In this document: one piece after another, positions 8,483-16,515 of the stretch
Layout of the letters: each line of letters opens with the position of its first letter
How positions within the stretch are numbered: the stretch's first letter is position 1
Origin: an uncultured Bacteroidota bacterium
Lineage (GTDB): Bacteria; Bacteroidota; Bacteroidia; B-17B0; Aurantibacillaceae
Reading direction: 5' to 3'
DNA: 37,090 bases
NCBI GenBank assembly: GCA_937868545.1
Contig: CALMMX010000369.1
Coordinates: 1-37,090, forward strand
Position numbers and translations under genes: made by a program
Notes under the pieces: model-generated
The model's input: only the letters and a program-made list of their open reading frames with translations
Told to the model about the DNA's origin: nothing
The model's database searches: none

Positions 8483-10120
8483 TTGTTTAAAAACTTGAAA
8501 CAATTATCTATATATATATGTATTGTGATTTTTTGCACTCAATGTGCTCAAATTACACCTTTAACTGGTGGTAAAAAAGATATTTTACCTCCAAAACTTA
8601 TTGAAGCTATTCCTAATAATGCATCAACTAACTTTATCTCAAATAAAATTGAGTTAAAGTTTGATGAATACGTTTCATTAAAAGACTTAAGCAATCAATT
8701 AATAATAACTCCGCAAACCAATCAATTACCAGACATACAAGCGGTGGGTAAATCAATTAAAATTTTATTTAACGAAGCTTTACTCCCTAATACAACTTAT
8801 AAATTATCGTTTGGCAATTCAATAGTTGATATGAGAGAATCAAACCCTTTATCAAATTTTGAATACGTTTTTAGTACGGGAAATAACATTGACAGTTTAT
8901 CTATTAATGGACGAATTGAAAATGCATTAACCAATAAATCAGCAGAAAACATTTTAGTTGGCTTATATCCAAGTAATTCTTCAGATAGTATTATATACAA
9001 CGAAAAACCCTTATATATTTCAAAAACTAATTCCTCAGGTAATTTTTCGTTTAATTATCTATCAAATAAAAATTATAAAATAATTGGGATTAAAGACGAT
9101 AATAAAAATTTATTATATGATGGTTCAGCAGAAGAAATCTGTTTTTGGAAAAAAGATGTGAGTGGAATTGATACAAGTTTAATTACCATGAAATTATTTA
9201 AAGAAGAACGGAATAAACAATTTTTGAAAAAAAGTTATTCAAACGAATACGGTAAAGCAGTTTTTATTTATAATAAAGAAATTGACGGATTAAAAAAAGT
9301 TAGCGCTAATGGACTTGTAAGTTATACTGAAAACAAAGGAAAGGACAGCCTTACAGTTTATTACAATACTATTTTTGACACTTTAAAAGTTATTGTGGAA
9401 TATAATTCAAAACCAAATGACACTCTCTTATTAAAAATTCAAAGCTCATCAGAATTTGAAAAAAATAAAGTTAATGGCCGATTTAAATACACACTTAAAC
9501 CTAATTTCAGCACTAATGTTGCTTATTTTACTCCTTTAAGTTTTGATTTTAACTTTCCTTTAGACCAAAACACTATTAATTTTAATAAAATACTTTTTTT
9601 AGAAACTAAAGATTCTGTTAAAAGCAAAATGGATTTTAAATTAACAAAAAGCAAAACTAATGAAGTTAAATACAATTTAGAAACTAATTTGAAAGAAGAT
9701 GCTCAGTATTCTATTATGTTTGATAAAGCTGCATTCACTGATAAATATGGGAGAACCAATGATTCTATAAGATATGATTTTAAAACAACTTCGAGTGAAG
9801 ATTACGGAATTCTAAATTTAAAAATTTCATTTCCTAAGAAAGAAAATTACTTGATTTCACTTTTTAATGAAAAAGGTGAAGAAACTATTGCAGAAAAAGT
9901 TGAACTGGCTTTAACATCAAGTTCAGATCAATTAATTTCTTTTAAAAACTTAAAACCAGGAAATTATTTTTTTAAGGCAGTTGAAGATGCCAATAAAAAC
10001 AACCATTTCGACACAGGCGACTATTTTTTAAAAAAACAACCAGAAATTATTTTCATATCAACTTCTTCCATCAAAATTTTATCAGGATGGGAAATTGAAA
10101 ATGAATGGATAGTGAAATAA
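8483..10120 (+). CDS. Ig-like domain lipoprotein, uncertain non-ATG start
   Basis: The 545-residue product begins FKNLKQLSIYICIVIFCTQC, a lipoprotein signal with the modified Cys probably in CTQC-A. It continues CAQITPLTGGKKDILPP and IPNNASTNFISNKIELKFDEYV, which I recognise as a conserved Bacteroidota family with an N-terminal big_5-type Ig-like domain (~30-130), followed by beta-rich modules and a C-terminal carboxypeptidase-regulatory-like fold (LKPGNYFFKAVEDANKNNHFDTGDY-type turn). Function in the cell envelope is unknown. No ATG is available in frame: the frame is closed by TAG at 8459-8461, and the first start candidates are TTG at 8483 and TTG at 8495. An ATG at 8473 is one base out of frame. 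It is divergent from nadB. Confidence 0.82.
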   Translation: MFKNLKQLSIYICIVIFCTQCAQITPLTGGKKDILPPKLIEAIPNNASTNFISNKIELKFDEYVSLKDLSNQLIITPQTNQLPDIQAVGKSIKILFNEALLPNTTYKLSFGNSIVDMRESNPLSNFEYVFSTGNNIDSLSINGRIENALTNKSAENILVGLYPSNSSDSIIYNEKPLYISKTNSSGNFSFNYLSNKNYKIIGIKDDNKNLLYDGSAEEICFWKKDVSGIDTSLITMKLFKEERNKQFLKKSYSNEYGKAVFIYNKEIDGLKKVSANGLVSYTENKGKDSLTVYYNTIFDTLKVIVEYNSKPNDTLLLKIQSSSEFEKNKVNGRFKYTLKPNFSTNVAYFTPLSFDFNFPLDQNTINFNKILFLETKDSVKSKMDFKLTKSKTNEVKYNLETNLKEDAQYSIMFDKAAFTDKYGRTNDSIRYDFKTTSSEDYGILNLKISFPKKENYLISLFNEKGEETIAEKVELALTSSSDQLISFKNLKPGNYFFKAVEDANKNNHFDTGDYFLKKQPEIIFISTSSIKILSGWEIENEWIVK

Positions 10121-10149
10121 TTTTTTTTCAAAAAAAAATTATTTTTTTC
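10116..10149 (+). terminator. Possible AT-only hairpin terminator after the lipoprotein gene
   Basis: A perfect 13-bp inverted repeat, AATAATTTTTTTT (10116-10128) and AAAAAAAATTATT (10131-10143), overlaps the stop codon and is followed by a T-rich run. It contains no G-C pairs, so its strength as a terminator is doubtful. Confidence 0.4.
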
Positions 10150-10428
10150 TTGACCTCAAATTCATCAAAATATTTTTCTCAAAAGAATAAAAAAAATACT
10201 TCGAAAAAATCATACACACTTGAAAAAGCCTAATTTTAAAGGTAATTACAAGCATTTAAAAAAATAGATAAATAAAATAAATGGTCAATTTTTTTTCAGA
10301 AGTTAAATTTCTAACTACGCTATCAACAATTTCAACAATTTTATGTTAATAAATTAACGCACTGAAAATTAGTTAGCGTTAATAAATTTATTTACTTCGT
10401 ATTAACAAAAACTTAAAAACAAAAAACC
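10121..10428 (+). promoter_or_regulatory. 308-bp AT-rich intergenic leader of the histone-like gene, with an inverted repeat
   Basis: No open frame or RNA gene is apparent. The stretch is dominated by A and T runs. Near its end, ATTAACGC (10353-10360) and GCGTTAAT (10376-10383) form an inverted repeat with 8-bp arms and a 15-nt spacer, and GTTAATAAATT occurs twice (10345-10355 and 10378-10388). These could be an operator or a leader hairpin for the gene starting at 10429. I could not assign a convincing -7/-33 promoter pair. Confidence 0.4.
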
Positions 10429-10629
10429 ATGGCAACAGCAAAAAAAGCAGCTCCTAAAAAAGCAGTAAAAAAAGCAGCTCCTAAAAAAGCAGCAGCAAAA
10501 AAAGCAGTAAAAAAAGCAGCTCCTAAAAAAGCAGCAGCTCCTAAAAAAGCAGTAGCAAAAAAAGCAGCTCCTAAAAAAGCAGTAGCAAAAAAAGCAGCTC
10601 CTAAAAAAGCAGCAGCTAAGAAAAAGTAA
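10429..10629 (+). CDS. Histone H1-like Lys/Ala/Pro-rich DNA-binding protein
   Basis: The 66-residue protein is built almost wholly of Lys, Ala, Pro and a few Val, after an initial MATAKKAAPKKAV, with repeated KKAAPKKA units. This is the composition of the C-terminal tail of eukaryotic histone H1 and of bacterial H1-like proteins, which bind DNA through charge and condense it. At DNA level the units repeat nearly exactly, with runs of six or seven A where AAA AAA codons meet GCA. The ATG is preceded by an A-rich stretch typical of well-translated Bacteroidota genes, and a strong terminator follows by 7 nt, so it is a monocistronic unit. The nucleoid role is inferred from composition only. Confidence 0.85.
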   Translation: MATAKKAAPKKAVKKAAPKKAAAKKAVKKAAPKKAAAPKKAVAKKAAPKKAVAKKAAPKKAAAKKK

Positions 10630-10636
10630 TAAAAGA

Positions 10637-10659
10637 CCCCCGCTAAGCGGGGGTTTTTT
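10637..10659 (+). terminator. Strong intrinsic terminator of the histone-like gene
   Basis: CCCCCGC (10637-10643), a TAA loop and GCGGGGG (10647-10653) form a 7-bp all-GC stem followed by six T. It lies 7 nt after the stop codon and stands out sharply from the AT-rich surroundings. Confidence 0.95.
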
Positions 10660-10746
10660 GTTTTTAACCAAATTCAATCTCGCTATAACCTATAGCTACC
10701 TAGAAAAAATATTATTCTTTTATTTTTCTAAAACATTCGATTAACT

Positions 10747-10754
10747 TATATTTG
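10747..10754 (+). promoter_or_regulatory. Putative Bacteroidota -7 element (TATATTTG)
   Basis: TATATTTG matches the TAnnTTTG consensus of the primary sigma factor in this phylum and lies 57 bp before the ATG of the lipoprotein gene at 10812. I see no clear -33 TTG at the usual spacing. Confidence 0.4.
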
Positions 10755-10811
10755 TAAACACCAACACTATACTAAAGTAGTATCAGTTGTTTTATACATT
10801 TAAAAAAAACC

Positions 10812-11336
10812 ATGAAAAAAATTACTCTATTTGCATTATTAGCTACAAGTTGCTTAACGCTAACTTTTTGTGATCCTAAAACTGAAACTAAATCTGTTGA
10901 AGCTCCTGCTGGAATGGTTCCATTAGATTTAAGCAAATACGGTAAACAGTTTTCCATATTTGTACCTGATACTGTTAATTCTAAATTAGAAGTAGTAGAA
11001 CAAAGCTGGGGAGCATTAGAAATAAAAGTTGGAAAAGGATTTCAAATTTCAATTTCGGAAGATGCTGGAGATATTGAATTAATGAAAAGCGATATTAAAT
11101 CGAACGATGTGAATATATTTAAATCATACATTGTTGATGAACCTCAAACAATTATGTGGGAAAGTGAAATTACAAAACCTGAATTCCATTTTTACACCAT
11201 ACAAAAAGCATCTGGAAGTAATTATGTTATTCAAGACATTATCTCTACAAGCGGAGAACCATTTACAAAAGATCAAGTACAAAAAATGTTAGATTCAGCT
11301 AAACAATTAGTTGAAAAACAAAAACCAAACGCATAG
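10812..11336 (+). CDS. Small predicted lipoprotein of unknown function
   Basis: The product has 174 residues. The N-terminus MKKITLFALLATSCLTLTFC, followed by DPKTETKSVEAP, is a signal peptide with a plausible lipobox ending at Cys20, which predicts an anchored periplasmic or surface lipoprotein; Cys14 is a weaker alternative. The mature part contains a conserved-looking stretch (GMVPLDLSKYGKQFSIFVPD), a beta-rich middle, and a C-terminal amphipathic helix (DQVQKMLDSAKQLVEKQKP). I do not recognise the family. It stands alone between two terminators, preceded by a putative -7 element, so it is probably expressed independently. Confidence 0.8.
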   Translation: MKKITLFALLATSCLTLTFCDPKTETKSVEAPAGMVPLDLSKYGKQFSIFVPDTVNSKLEVVEQSWGALEIKVGKGFQISISEDAGDIELMKSDIKSNDVNIFKSYIVDEPQTIMWESEITKPEFHFYTIQKASGSNYVIQDIISTSGEPFTKDQVQKMLDSAKQLVEKQKPNA

Positions 11337-11353
11337 TTAAATAGTATTGAATT

Positions 11354-11387
11354 AAAAAAGTCCGAATCAATTGATTCGGACTTTTTT
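11354..11387. terminator. Bidirectional intrinsic terminator between convergent genes
   Basis: AAAAAAGTCCGAATC (11354-11368) and GATTCGGACTTTTTT (11373-11387) form a perfect 15-bp palindrome with an AATT loop, A-run on one side and T-run on the other. It can end both the lipoprotein gene (plus) and the AAA+ gene (minus). Confidence 0.93.
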
Positions 11388-11410
11388 AATATATACAGAA
11401 ATAATTCAAA

Positions 11411-14032
11411 TTATGAATTCCCAAATCTAAAGCCTAAGGTTTGTTTTGCATTTGGATCTTCAACTATTAAATGTTTCACATCTTCAATAGTTAGTATAGC
11501 AATATCTTCGGCTTTTCTTAAATTACTAGGTATTGATGCCATACGTAAATTTTGTTTCATAACACAATCTCCTACTGTTTGACGCACTGTACGTGCATTA
11601 CCAAAGAACTTATCTTTTTTGTCCAACAATGTTTTAAAATAACTTAACAAATACGCTTCAGTTTCTGCTGTTGGTTTTAATCCTTCTTTTTTAAATAAAT
11701 TATTTGCAATAGTAATTAATTGATCTGCATCATAATCTTTAAACGCATAGGTTTTATCAAAACGAGATTTTAATCCAGGATTCATCTCAATGAATTGATG
11801 CATATTATCTGGATATCCAGCTACAATAACACCAAATTGTCCACGCTTATCCTCCATGAATTTCAAAATAACCTCAATAGCTTCTTTTCCAAAACTATTA
11901 CCATCAGCCAAAGAGTATGCTTCATCAATAAAAAGAATACCACCCATGGCAGCATCTAACTTCTCTTTAGTTTTAATTGCTGTTTGTCCACTATAACCGG
12001 CTATTAATCCTTCTCTATCAACTTCTATTACATGACCTCTTTCTAATAAGCCTAATGCCTTATAAATTTTTGCAATAATACGTGCTAAGGTTGTTTTTCC
12101 TGTTCCTGGATTACCTGTAAACACACTATGCAAAGAAAACTTATTAATTACATCTTTACCAATTTCATTATAAAAACGAATTAATTTAACAAGTTCATGT
12201 ACATCTTGTTTAATATTATCCATTCCTACTAATTCGTTCAATTCGAATAAAGCAAGATTTAATTCTTTTTCATTTATAGATAATTTTAATTTTTTCTTCT
12301 CAGAACTAAAGAATACAGATTTAAAATCAGGAAGCGTAAGCATCGATAAATCCTCTTTAGTTAAAGCCTCCATGTTTTCTGATTTCATTAATCTTAAGCC
12401 CATATCTTGTTTTGCCTCTTCAATAACTGCATTTACAAAACGAGCATTACCAAAACTATTATCTCTACTACGGTATGCCTCAGTTAATTGTTCTTGTAGG
12501 TAAAATTGTGCATCCTGACTAATAGTTAACTGCTTATGTTCAGCAGTATACAAAGCTATTTGATATAATTCGTCAGGCATATAATCATCAAAATGAAAAT
12601 ATTGAGAAAAACGAGATTTTAAACCAGGATTACTTTCAATGAAAGTATTCATTTCTTTAGGATAACCAGCAACAATAATTGCTATATCTCCTTTTCCATC
12701 ACTCATTTCTTTCAACAAGATTTCTATTACTTCTTTTCCAAAGTCTTTACTATCTTCTCCAGAACGAGCTAAAGAATAAGCCTCATCAATAAATAAAATA
12801 CCTCCACGAGCATCATCAATTGCTTTTTTAACTTTAGGAGCTGTTTGCCCAATATATTCACCAACTAAAACTGAACGATCCACTTCAAACACATGTCCTT
12901 TTGAAAGTAAACCCATTTTATGATAAATTTGACCTAGCATTTTTACAATGGTTGTTTTACCTGTACCCGGATTACCCGTAAATACACTATGCAGTGAAAG
13001 GCTTGATCCATCATCAAAACCTTTTTCCTTACGAAGTTTAGTGAAATTGAGATAGGTTATATTTTCATGAATACTCTTTTTAACACCATCCAAACCTATT
13101 AAAGCATCAACATCTTTTAATAATTCTTCTAACGTTTTTTCTGGGGCTTCAACAATAGTACCATTAACAGTTGTTGAATTATTAGAGTTTATAGCAATTG
13201 CATGATCTATTGAAGTTATTAAATCAAGTTCACCTTCCTCATCAATATCAGAACAATGAAAAGTAACAGCACCAATTAATACATCCATAAAAATTATTTC
13301 CAATACATATTGGTCATCTTTCCATGAACCTGCTGTTTCATTTCCCCAGCCTAAATCAAGTGTGTAACTATAATCTTTCTTATCCTTATCTATAAAACCA
13401 GTTTTTTGCTGATGTGCTTTATGTTGCCCCGAATCATCAACATAATTTAAAAACAACTCGTAATTAAAAGGTAAATTAGTGAGTGATTTAATTTTAATTT
13501 CTGCCCAAATATATTGGGTTGCAGCTTTATTAAATGTTTTTAAATATTTACGGTTACGTTGATTCCATCCTTCAAAATTTCCACTAAATAACTTTACATG
13601 TTCTAATGAGAAATATGGATTACTTGTTTTTGTTACTAAACCAACTTCTTCCACATAAAAACGTAAGGATCCAACAACCACTCCATCAATTGAAGCAACC
13701 CATTGGTATGTGCCATTTTTCCAAAACCCTCCAGCATCAGCAACTCCCCAACCATCTCTTACATATAAAATATTTTCATCTTTACTAGCTTTTAATTCAG
13801 AATCAATAGTGCAAATATTTTTATTTCCACCAACAATAATCTCTTCGCAAGACACACTCACCTTAGCTGTCCAATCCTCCTCATCAAACAATTTATTATA
13901 AATTGCTAATTCAAAACGCAAATAACTTAACTCTGCTTTATCAAAAACAGTGCGATATCGTTTTGTTGAATTTGCCATCCATTCATCAGATGAATAAGCT
14001 GATAGAGATTTAAATTTGAATTTTTTTTCCAT
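11411..14032 (-). CDS. Tandem AAA+ ATPase (CbbX/SpoVK-like) with duplicated N-terminal domain
   Basis: The 873-residue protein has two CbxX/CfqX-type AAA+ modules. The first (~305-580) has Walker A GNPGTGKTT near 355 and Walker B GGILFIDEAYSLA near 410-420; the second (~595-865) has Walker A GNPGTGKTT near 640 and Walker B GGILFIDEAYSLA near 700. Both carry the NPGLKSRF sensor/arginine-finger region and the FGNAR motif. Both sites look intact. The N-terminal ~270 residues are two related beta-rich domains: one with GWGVADAGGFWKNGTYQW and GSLRFYVEE, the other with GWGNETAGSWKDDQYVLE and GAVTFHCSD. Relatives of the AAA part include rubisco activases, SpoVK and EccA, which remodel protein partners. 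The partner here is unknown; the N-terminal pair probably binds it. There is no signal peptide, so it is cytosolic. It lies 22 bp after galE on the same strand. Confidence 0.88.
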   Translation of the reverse strand: MEKKFKFKSLSAYSSDEWMANSTKRYRTVFDKAELSYLRFELAIYNKLFDEEDWTAKVSVSCEEIIVGGNKNICTIDSELKASKDENILYVRDGWGVADAGGFWKNGTYQWVASIDGVVVGSLRFYVEEVGLVTKTSNPYFSLEHVKLFSGNFEGWNQRNRKYLKTFNKAATQYIWAEIKIKSLTNLPFNYELFLNYVDDSGQHKAHQQKTGFIDKDKKDYSYTLDLGWGNETAGSWKDDQYVLEIIFMDVLIGAVTFHCSDIDEEGELDLITSIDHAIAINSNNSTTVNGTIVEAPEKTLEELLKDVDALIGLDGVKKSIHENITYLNFTKLRKEKGFDDGSSLSLHSVFTGNPGTGKTTIVKMLGQIYHKMGLLSKGHVFEVDRSVLVGEYIGQTAPKVKKAIDDARGGILFIDEAYSLARSGEDSKDFGKEVIEILLKEMSDGKGDIAIIVAGYPKEMNTFIESNPGLKSRFSQYFHFDDYMPDELYQIALYTAEHKQLTISQDAQFYLQEQLTEAYRSRDNSFGNARFVNAVIEEAKQDMGLRLMKSENMEALTKEDLSMLTLPDFKSVFFSSEKKKLKLSINEKELNLALFELNELVGMDNIKQDVHELVKLIRFYNEIGKDVINKFSLHSVFTGNPGTGKTTLARIIAKIYKALGLLERGHVIEVDREGLIAGYSGQTAIKTKEKLDAAMGGILFIDEAYSLADGNSFGKEAIEVILKFMEDKRGQFGVIVAGYPDNMHQFIEMNPGLKSRFDKTYAFKDYDADQLITIANNLFKKEGLKPTAETEAYLLSYFKTLLDKKDKFFGNARTVRQTVGDCVMKQNLRMASIPSNLRKAEDIAILTIEDVKHLIVEDPNAKQTLGFRFGNS

Positions 14033-14054
14033 AATTTTCTTATAAAACAGAATT

Positions 14055-15098
14055 TTACTTATTTTCTAGTGTTGCCTTATTATTCAAGTATAATTGCCAG
14101 TTCCACGCACTTAACATCATGTCGTCTAACCCATATTTTGGATTCCAGCCCAATTCTTGCTTAGCTAAATTATTATTTGCATAGATGTTAATTACATCGC
14201 CATCTCTGCGAGGACCAATAATGTAATTTAATTTTTGATGAGTTACTTTTTCAAAAGACTGAATACATTCCAACACACTTACACCATTGCCAGTTCCCAA
14301 ATTAAACACTGATGTTTTTTGTTTATTTCTATTCTCAATTAAATACGTTAATGCTTTTACATGAGCGTCGGCAATATCTGTAATATGAATATAATCGCGT
14401 ATGCAAGAACCATCTCTAGTATCATAATCATTACCAAAAACAGTTAATGGTGGCAAAATACCAGAAGCAGATTGTGTAATAAACGGCACTAAATTACTAG
14501 GTTTATCCTTAGATAATTCGCCATTAAAACCAGACATATGTGACCCAACTGGATTAAAATACCTTAATAACACAGCACTATGTTGTGATTCACTCTTAAT
14601 AAAACTAGAAACTATTTCTTCACCCACTTGTTTAGTATGAGCATAAGGAGATTCTGCAATACAAAATGGTGTATTTTCGGTAACTGGCAAATGCTCTACA
14701 TTACCATAAACAGAGCAAGAAGATGAAAATATAAAGTGAGGTATTTTAAAATTTTTACAAACATTTAAAATATTTACTAAAGAGTCTAAATTATTGTGAT
14801 AATATTTTAAAGGATTAGAAACAGACTCTCCAACAGCTTTGAATGCAGCAAAGTGAATAATTCCTATTGGATTCGGAATTGACTGAAACACTTTGTTTAA
14901 AGCATCTATATCGCAAATATCAACATTATAATTAACTACATTTTTTTTTGTAATTTTTTCGATTCTGTTAAATGTATCTGTTGTAGAATTCGAAAAATTA
15001 TCTATAGAAACTATATTATAATTTGTATTCTGTAAAAGTTCAATAATTGTATGTGAACCAATGTACCCTGCTCCTCCTGTTACTATAATTGTATTCAT
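14055..15098 (-). CDS. galE: UDP-glucose 4-epimerase
   Basis: This NAD-dependent short-chain dehydrogenase interconverts UDP-glucose and UDP-galactose and often the N-acetyl forms. At 347 residues it has the usual length. The NAD-binding GGAGYIGSHTIIELL is near residue 8, the catalytic serine region is SSSCSVYG, and YxxxK appears as SPYAHTK (~149-155). RYFNPVGSH, RDYIHITDIADAH and NLGTGNGVSVLE are typical of GalE and set it apart from RmlB or WbpP. It starts the minus-strand unit that includes the AAA+ gene and opens the polysaccharide region. It is divergent from the membrane protein gene at 15166. Confidence 0.93.
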   Translation of the reverse strand: MNTIIVTGGAGYIGSHTIIELLQNTNYNIVSIDNFSNSTTDTFNRIEKITKKNVVNYNVDICDIDALNKVFQSIPNPIGIIHFAAFKAVGESVSNPLKYYHNNLDSLVNILNVCKNFKIPHFIFSSSCSVYGNVEHLPVTENTPFCIAESPYAHTKQVGEEIVSSFIKSESQHSAVLLRYFNPVGSHMSGFNGELSKDKPSNLVPFITQSASGILPPLTVFGNDYDTRDGSCIRDYIHITDIADAHVKALTYLIENRNKQKTSVFNLGTGNGVSVLECIQSFEKVTHQKLNYIIGPRRDGDVINIYANNNLAKQELGWNPKYGLDDMMLSAWNWQLYLNNKATLENK

Positions 15099-15165
15099 GT
15101 TACTACTAAATAAGTGCTAATAAATATAATAAAATTTGGTTTAAAAAAATATATATATTTATGTT

Positions 15166-16515
15166 ATGAATGAAGTAATTAATAATTATGGATTTATCGA
15201 ATCACTTAGCATAATTGAATTAATTGCTACACCTATTTATTTGATGATTATCCTATTTTGGGGATACGTGCATCAACAAAAAATGGTAAAAAAGTACCCG
15301 CACTACAAACACTTTTTAACTGGGCTAATCATTAAAATTATTGGGGGTTTAGGCTTTTGTTTTGTTTATATTAAAGTTTATAAAGGTGGAGATACAGTAA
15401 ACTACTTTGAATCGGCAAGAGCATTCTCAAATTTATTGGTAGAAAACAGCGGCGATTTTATTACTAACTTTTTTTCATCTTCCTCACACGAAAACTATTT
15501 TAGATTTAGCCCCACTACTGGCTACCCTTGGGCATATATGTATTATGACCCTAAAACACTTTTAGTTATAAAAATTGCAACACCAATTGTTATTATCAGT
15601 TTTAACAGTTTTTTACTTTCCACCTTGTTGTTTTCAGTACTGTCCTATTTTGGTATTTGGAAAGCCTATGAAATTTTCATTCAATATTACCCACAACATA
15701 AAAGAAATATTTTTTATAGTTTTATAGCACTTCCATCTGTTGTTTTTTGGGGGTCTGGGATATTAAAAGATACTATTACTTTATCGGCTACATGTTGGTT
15801 TTTCTATTTTTTCCATTCAATTTTTATTGTGAAAAAATATGAGTTAAAAAGCGTTTTTGGAATTTTAATTGCAACCTTCGTAATATTATTTATTAAATCA
15901 TATATATTATTATCCTTAATGCCAGGGGTAATATTTTGGCTATCTTACAATAGAATTAGTAAAATTAGTTCACGTATTTTAAAACTATTAAGTTTTCCAA
16001 TAATTATAATAGTTTCAGTAGGAGGAGGTTTTACTATTTTATCATTAATTGGTGAATTTAATTTTGAAAGTTTAATAAAAGAGGCATCCGTAAAGCAAAA
16101 CGACTTAAAACAAAGTTACTACAATGGTAGTAGCTTTGATATTGGCACCTATGAGCCAACAATTGCAGGGGCACTCAAAGTTGCTCCAAAAGCATTGTAT
16201 GCTTCTTTGTACCGCCCCACTTTTTTAGATGCAAAAAACCCCCAAATGATACTATCTGCGCTAGAAAATTTTATTTTAATTGCAATGTCAATTTGGGTTG
16301 TTTTTAAAAATAGATTTTTTGGAGTATTTAAACTCTTGTTTGACAACCCTATTTTATTATTTAGTTTATCTTATTCTATTTTATTAGCTGTTTTAATTGG
16401 ATTATCGACTGCTAATTTTGGAGCTTTAATACGATTTAAGATTGCATTTGCCCCCTTTTTTGCAACTACCATTATGCAATTATATACACTTAGTAATAGA
16501 AAAAAAACTATTTAA
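15166..16515 (+). CDS. Polytopic membrane protein of unknown function, polysaccharide locus
   Basis: The 449-residue protein has about nine to ten hydrophobic helices, with a periplasm-like loop around residues 70-125 containing KGGDTVNYFESARAF and a second loop near 310-345. A conserved-looking segment, ALPSVVFWGSGILKDT, follows one of the middle helices. The general plan, with an acidic residue in the first large loop (GGDTVNYF), resembles integral-membrane glycosyltransferases of the GT-C kind or O-antigen polymerases, but I see no decisive motif. The location between galE and the sulfatase-like gene supports a glycan role. Its 3' end overlaps the convergent gene by 8 bp. Function is inferred from context only. 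Confidence 0.75.
   Translation: MNEVINNYGFIESLSIIELIATPIYLMIILFWGYVHQQKMVKKYPHYKHFLTGLIIKIIGGLGFCFVYIKVYKGGDTVNYFESARAFSNLLVENSGDFITNFFSSSSHENYFRFSPTTGYPWAYMYYDPKTLLVIKIATPIVIISFNSFLLSTLLFSVLSYFGIWKAYEIFIQYYPQHKRNIFYSFIALPSVVFWGSGILKDTITLSATCWFFYFFHSIFIVKKYELKSVFGILIATFVILFIKSYILLSLMPGVIFWLSYNRISKISSRILKLLSFPIIIIVSVGGGFTILSLIGEFNFESLIKEASVKQNDLKQSYYNGSSFDIGTYEPTIAGALKVAPKALYASLYRPTFLDAKNPQMILSALENFILIAMSIWVVFKNRFFGVFKLLFDNPILLFSLSYSILLAVLIGLSTANFGALIRFKIAFAPFFATTIMQLYTLSNRKKTI

Noticed and set aside
10429..10629. Regular DNA repeats that could suggest a CRISPR array
   Set aside because: The units are codon repeats of about 20-40 bp with no unique spacers, and they lie in one open frame.
10402..10677. 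Minus-strand frame rich in Phe, Cys and Ser opposite the histone-like gene
   Set aside because: It is the complement of the AAA AAA GCA repeats and runs through the terminator; the plus-strand gene explains the sequence.
11411..14032. AAA+ gene as a rubisco activase (cbbX)
   Set aside because: No rubisco or Calvin-cycle genes are present, and the tandem ATPase plus N-terminal domains do not match CbbX, which is a single AAA+ module.
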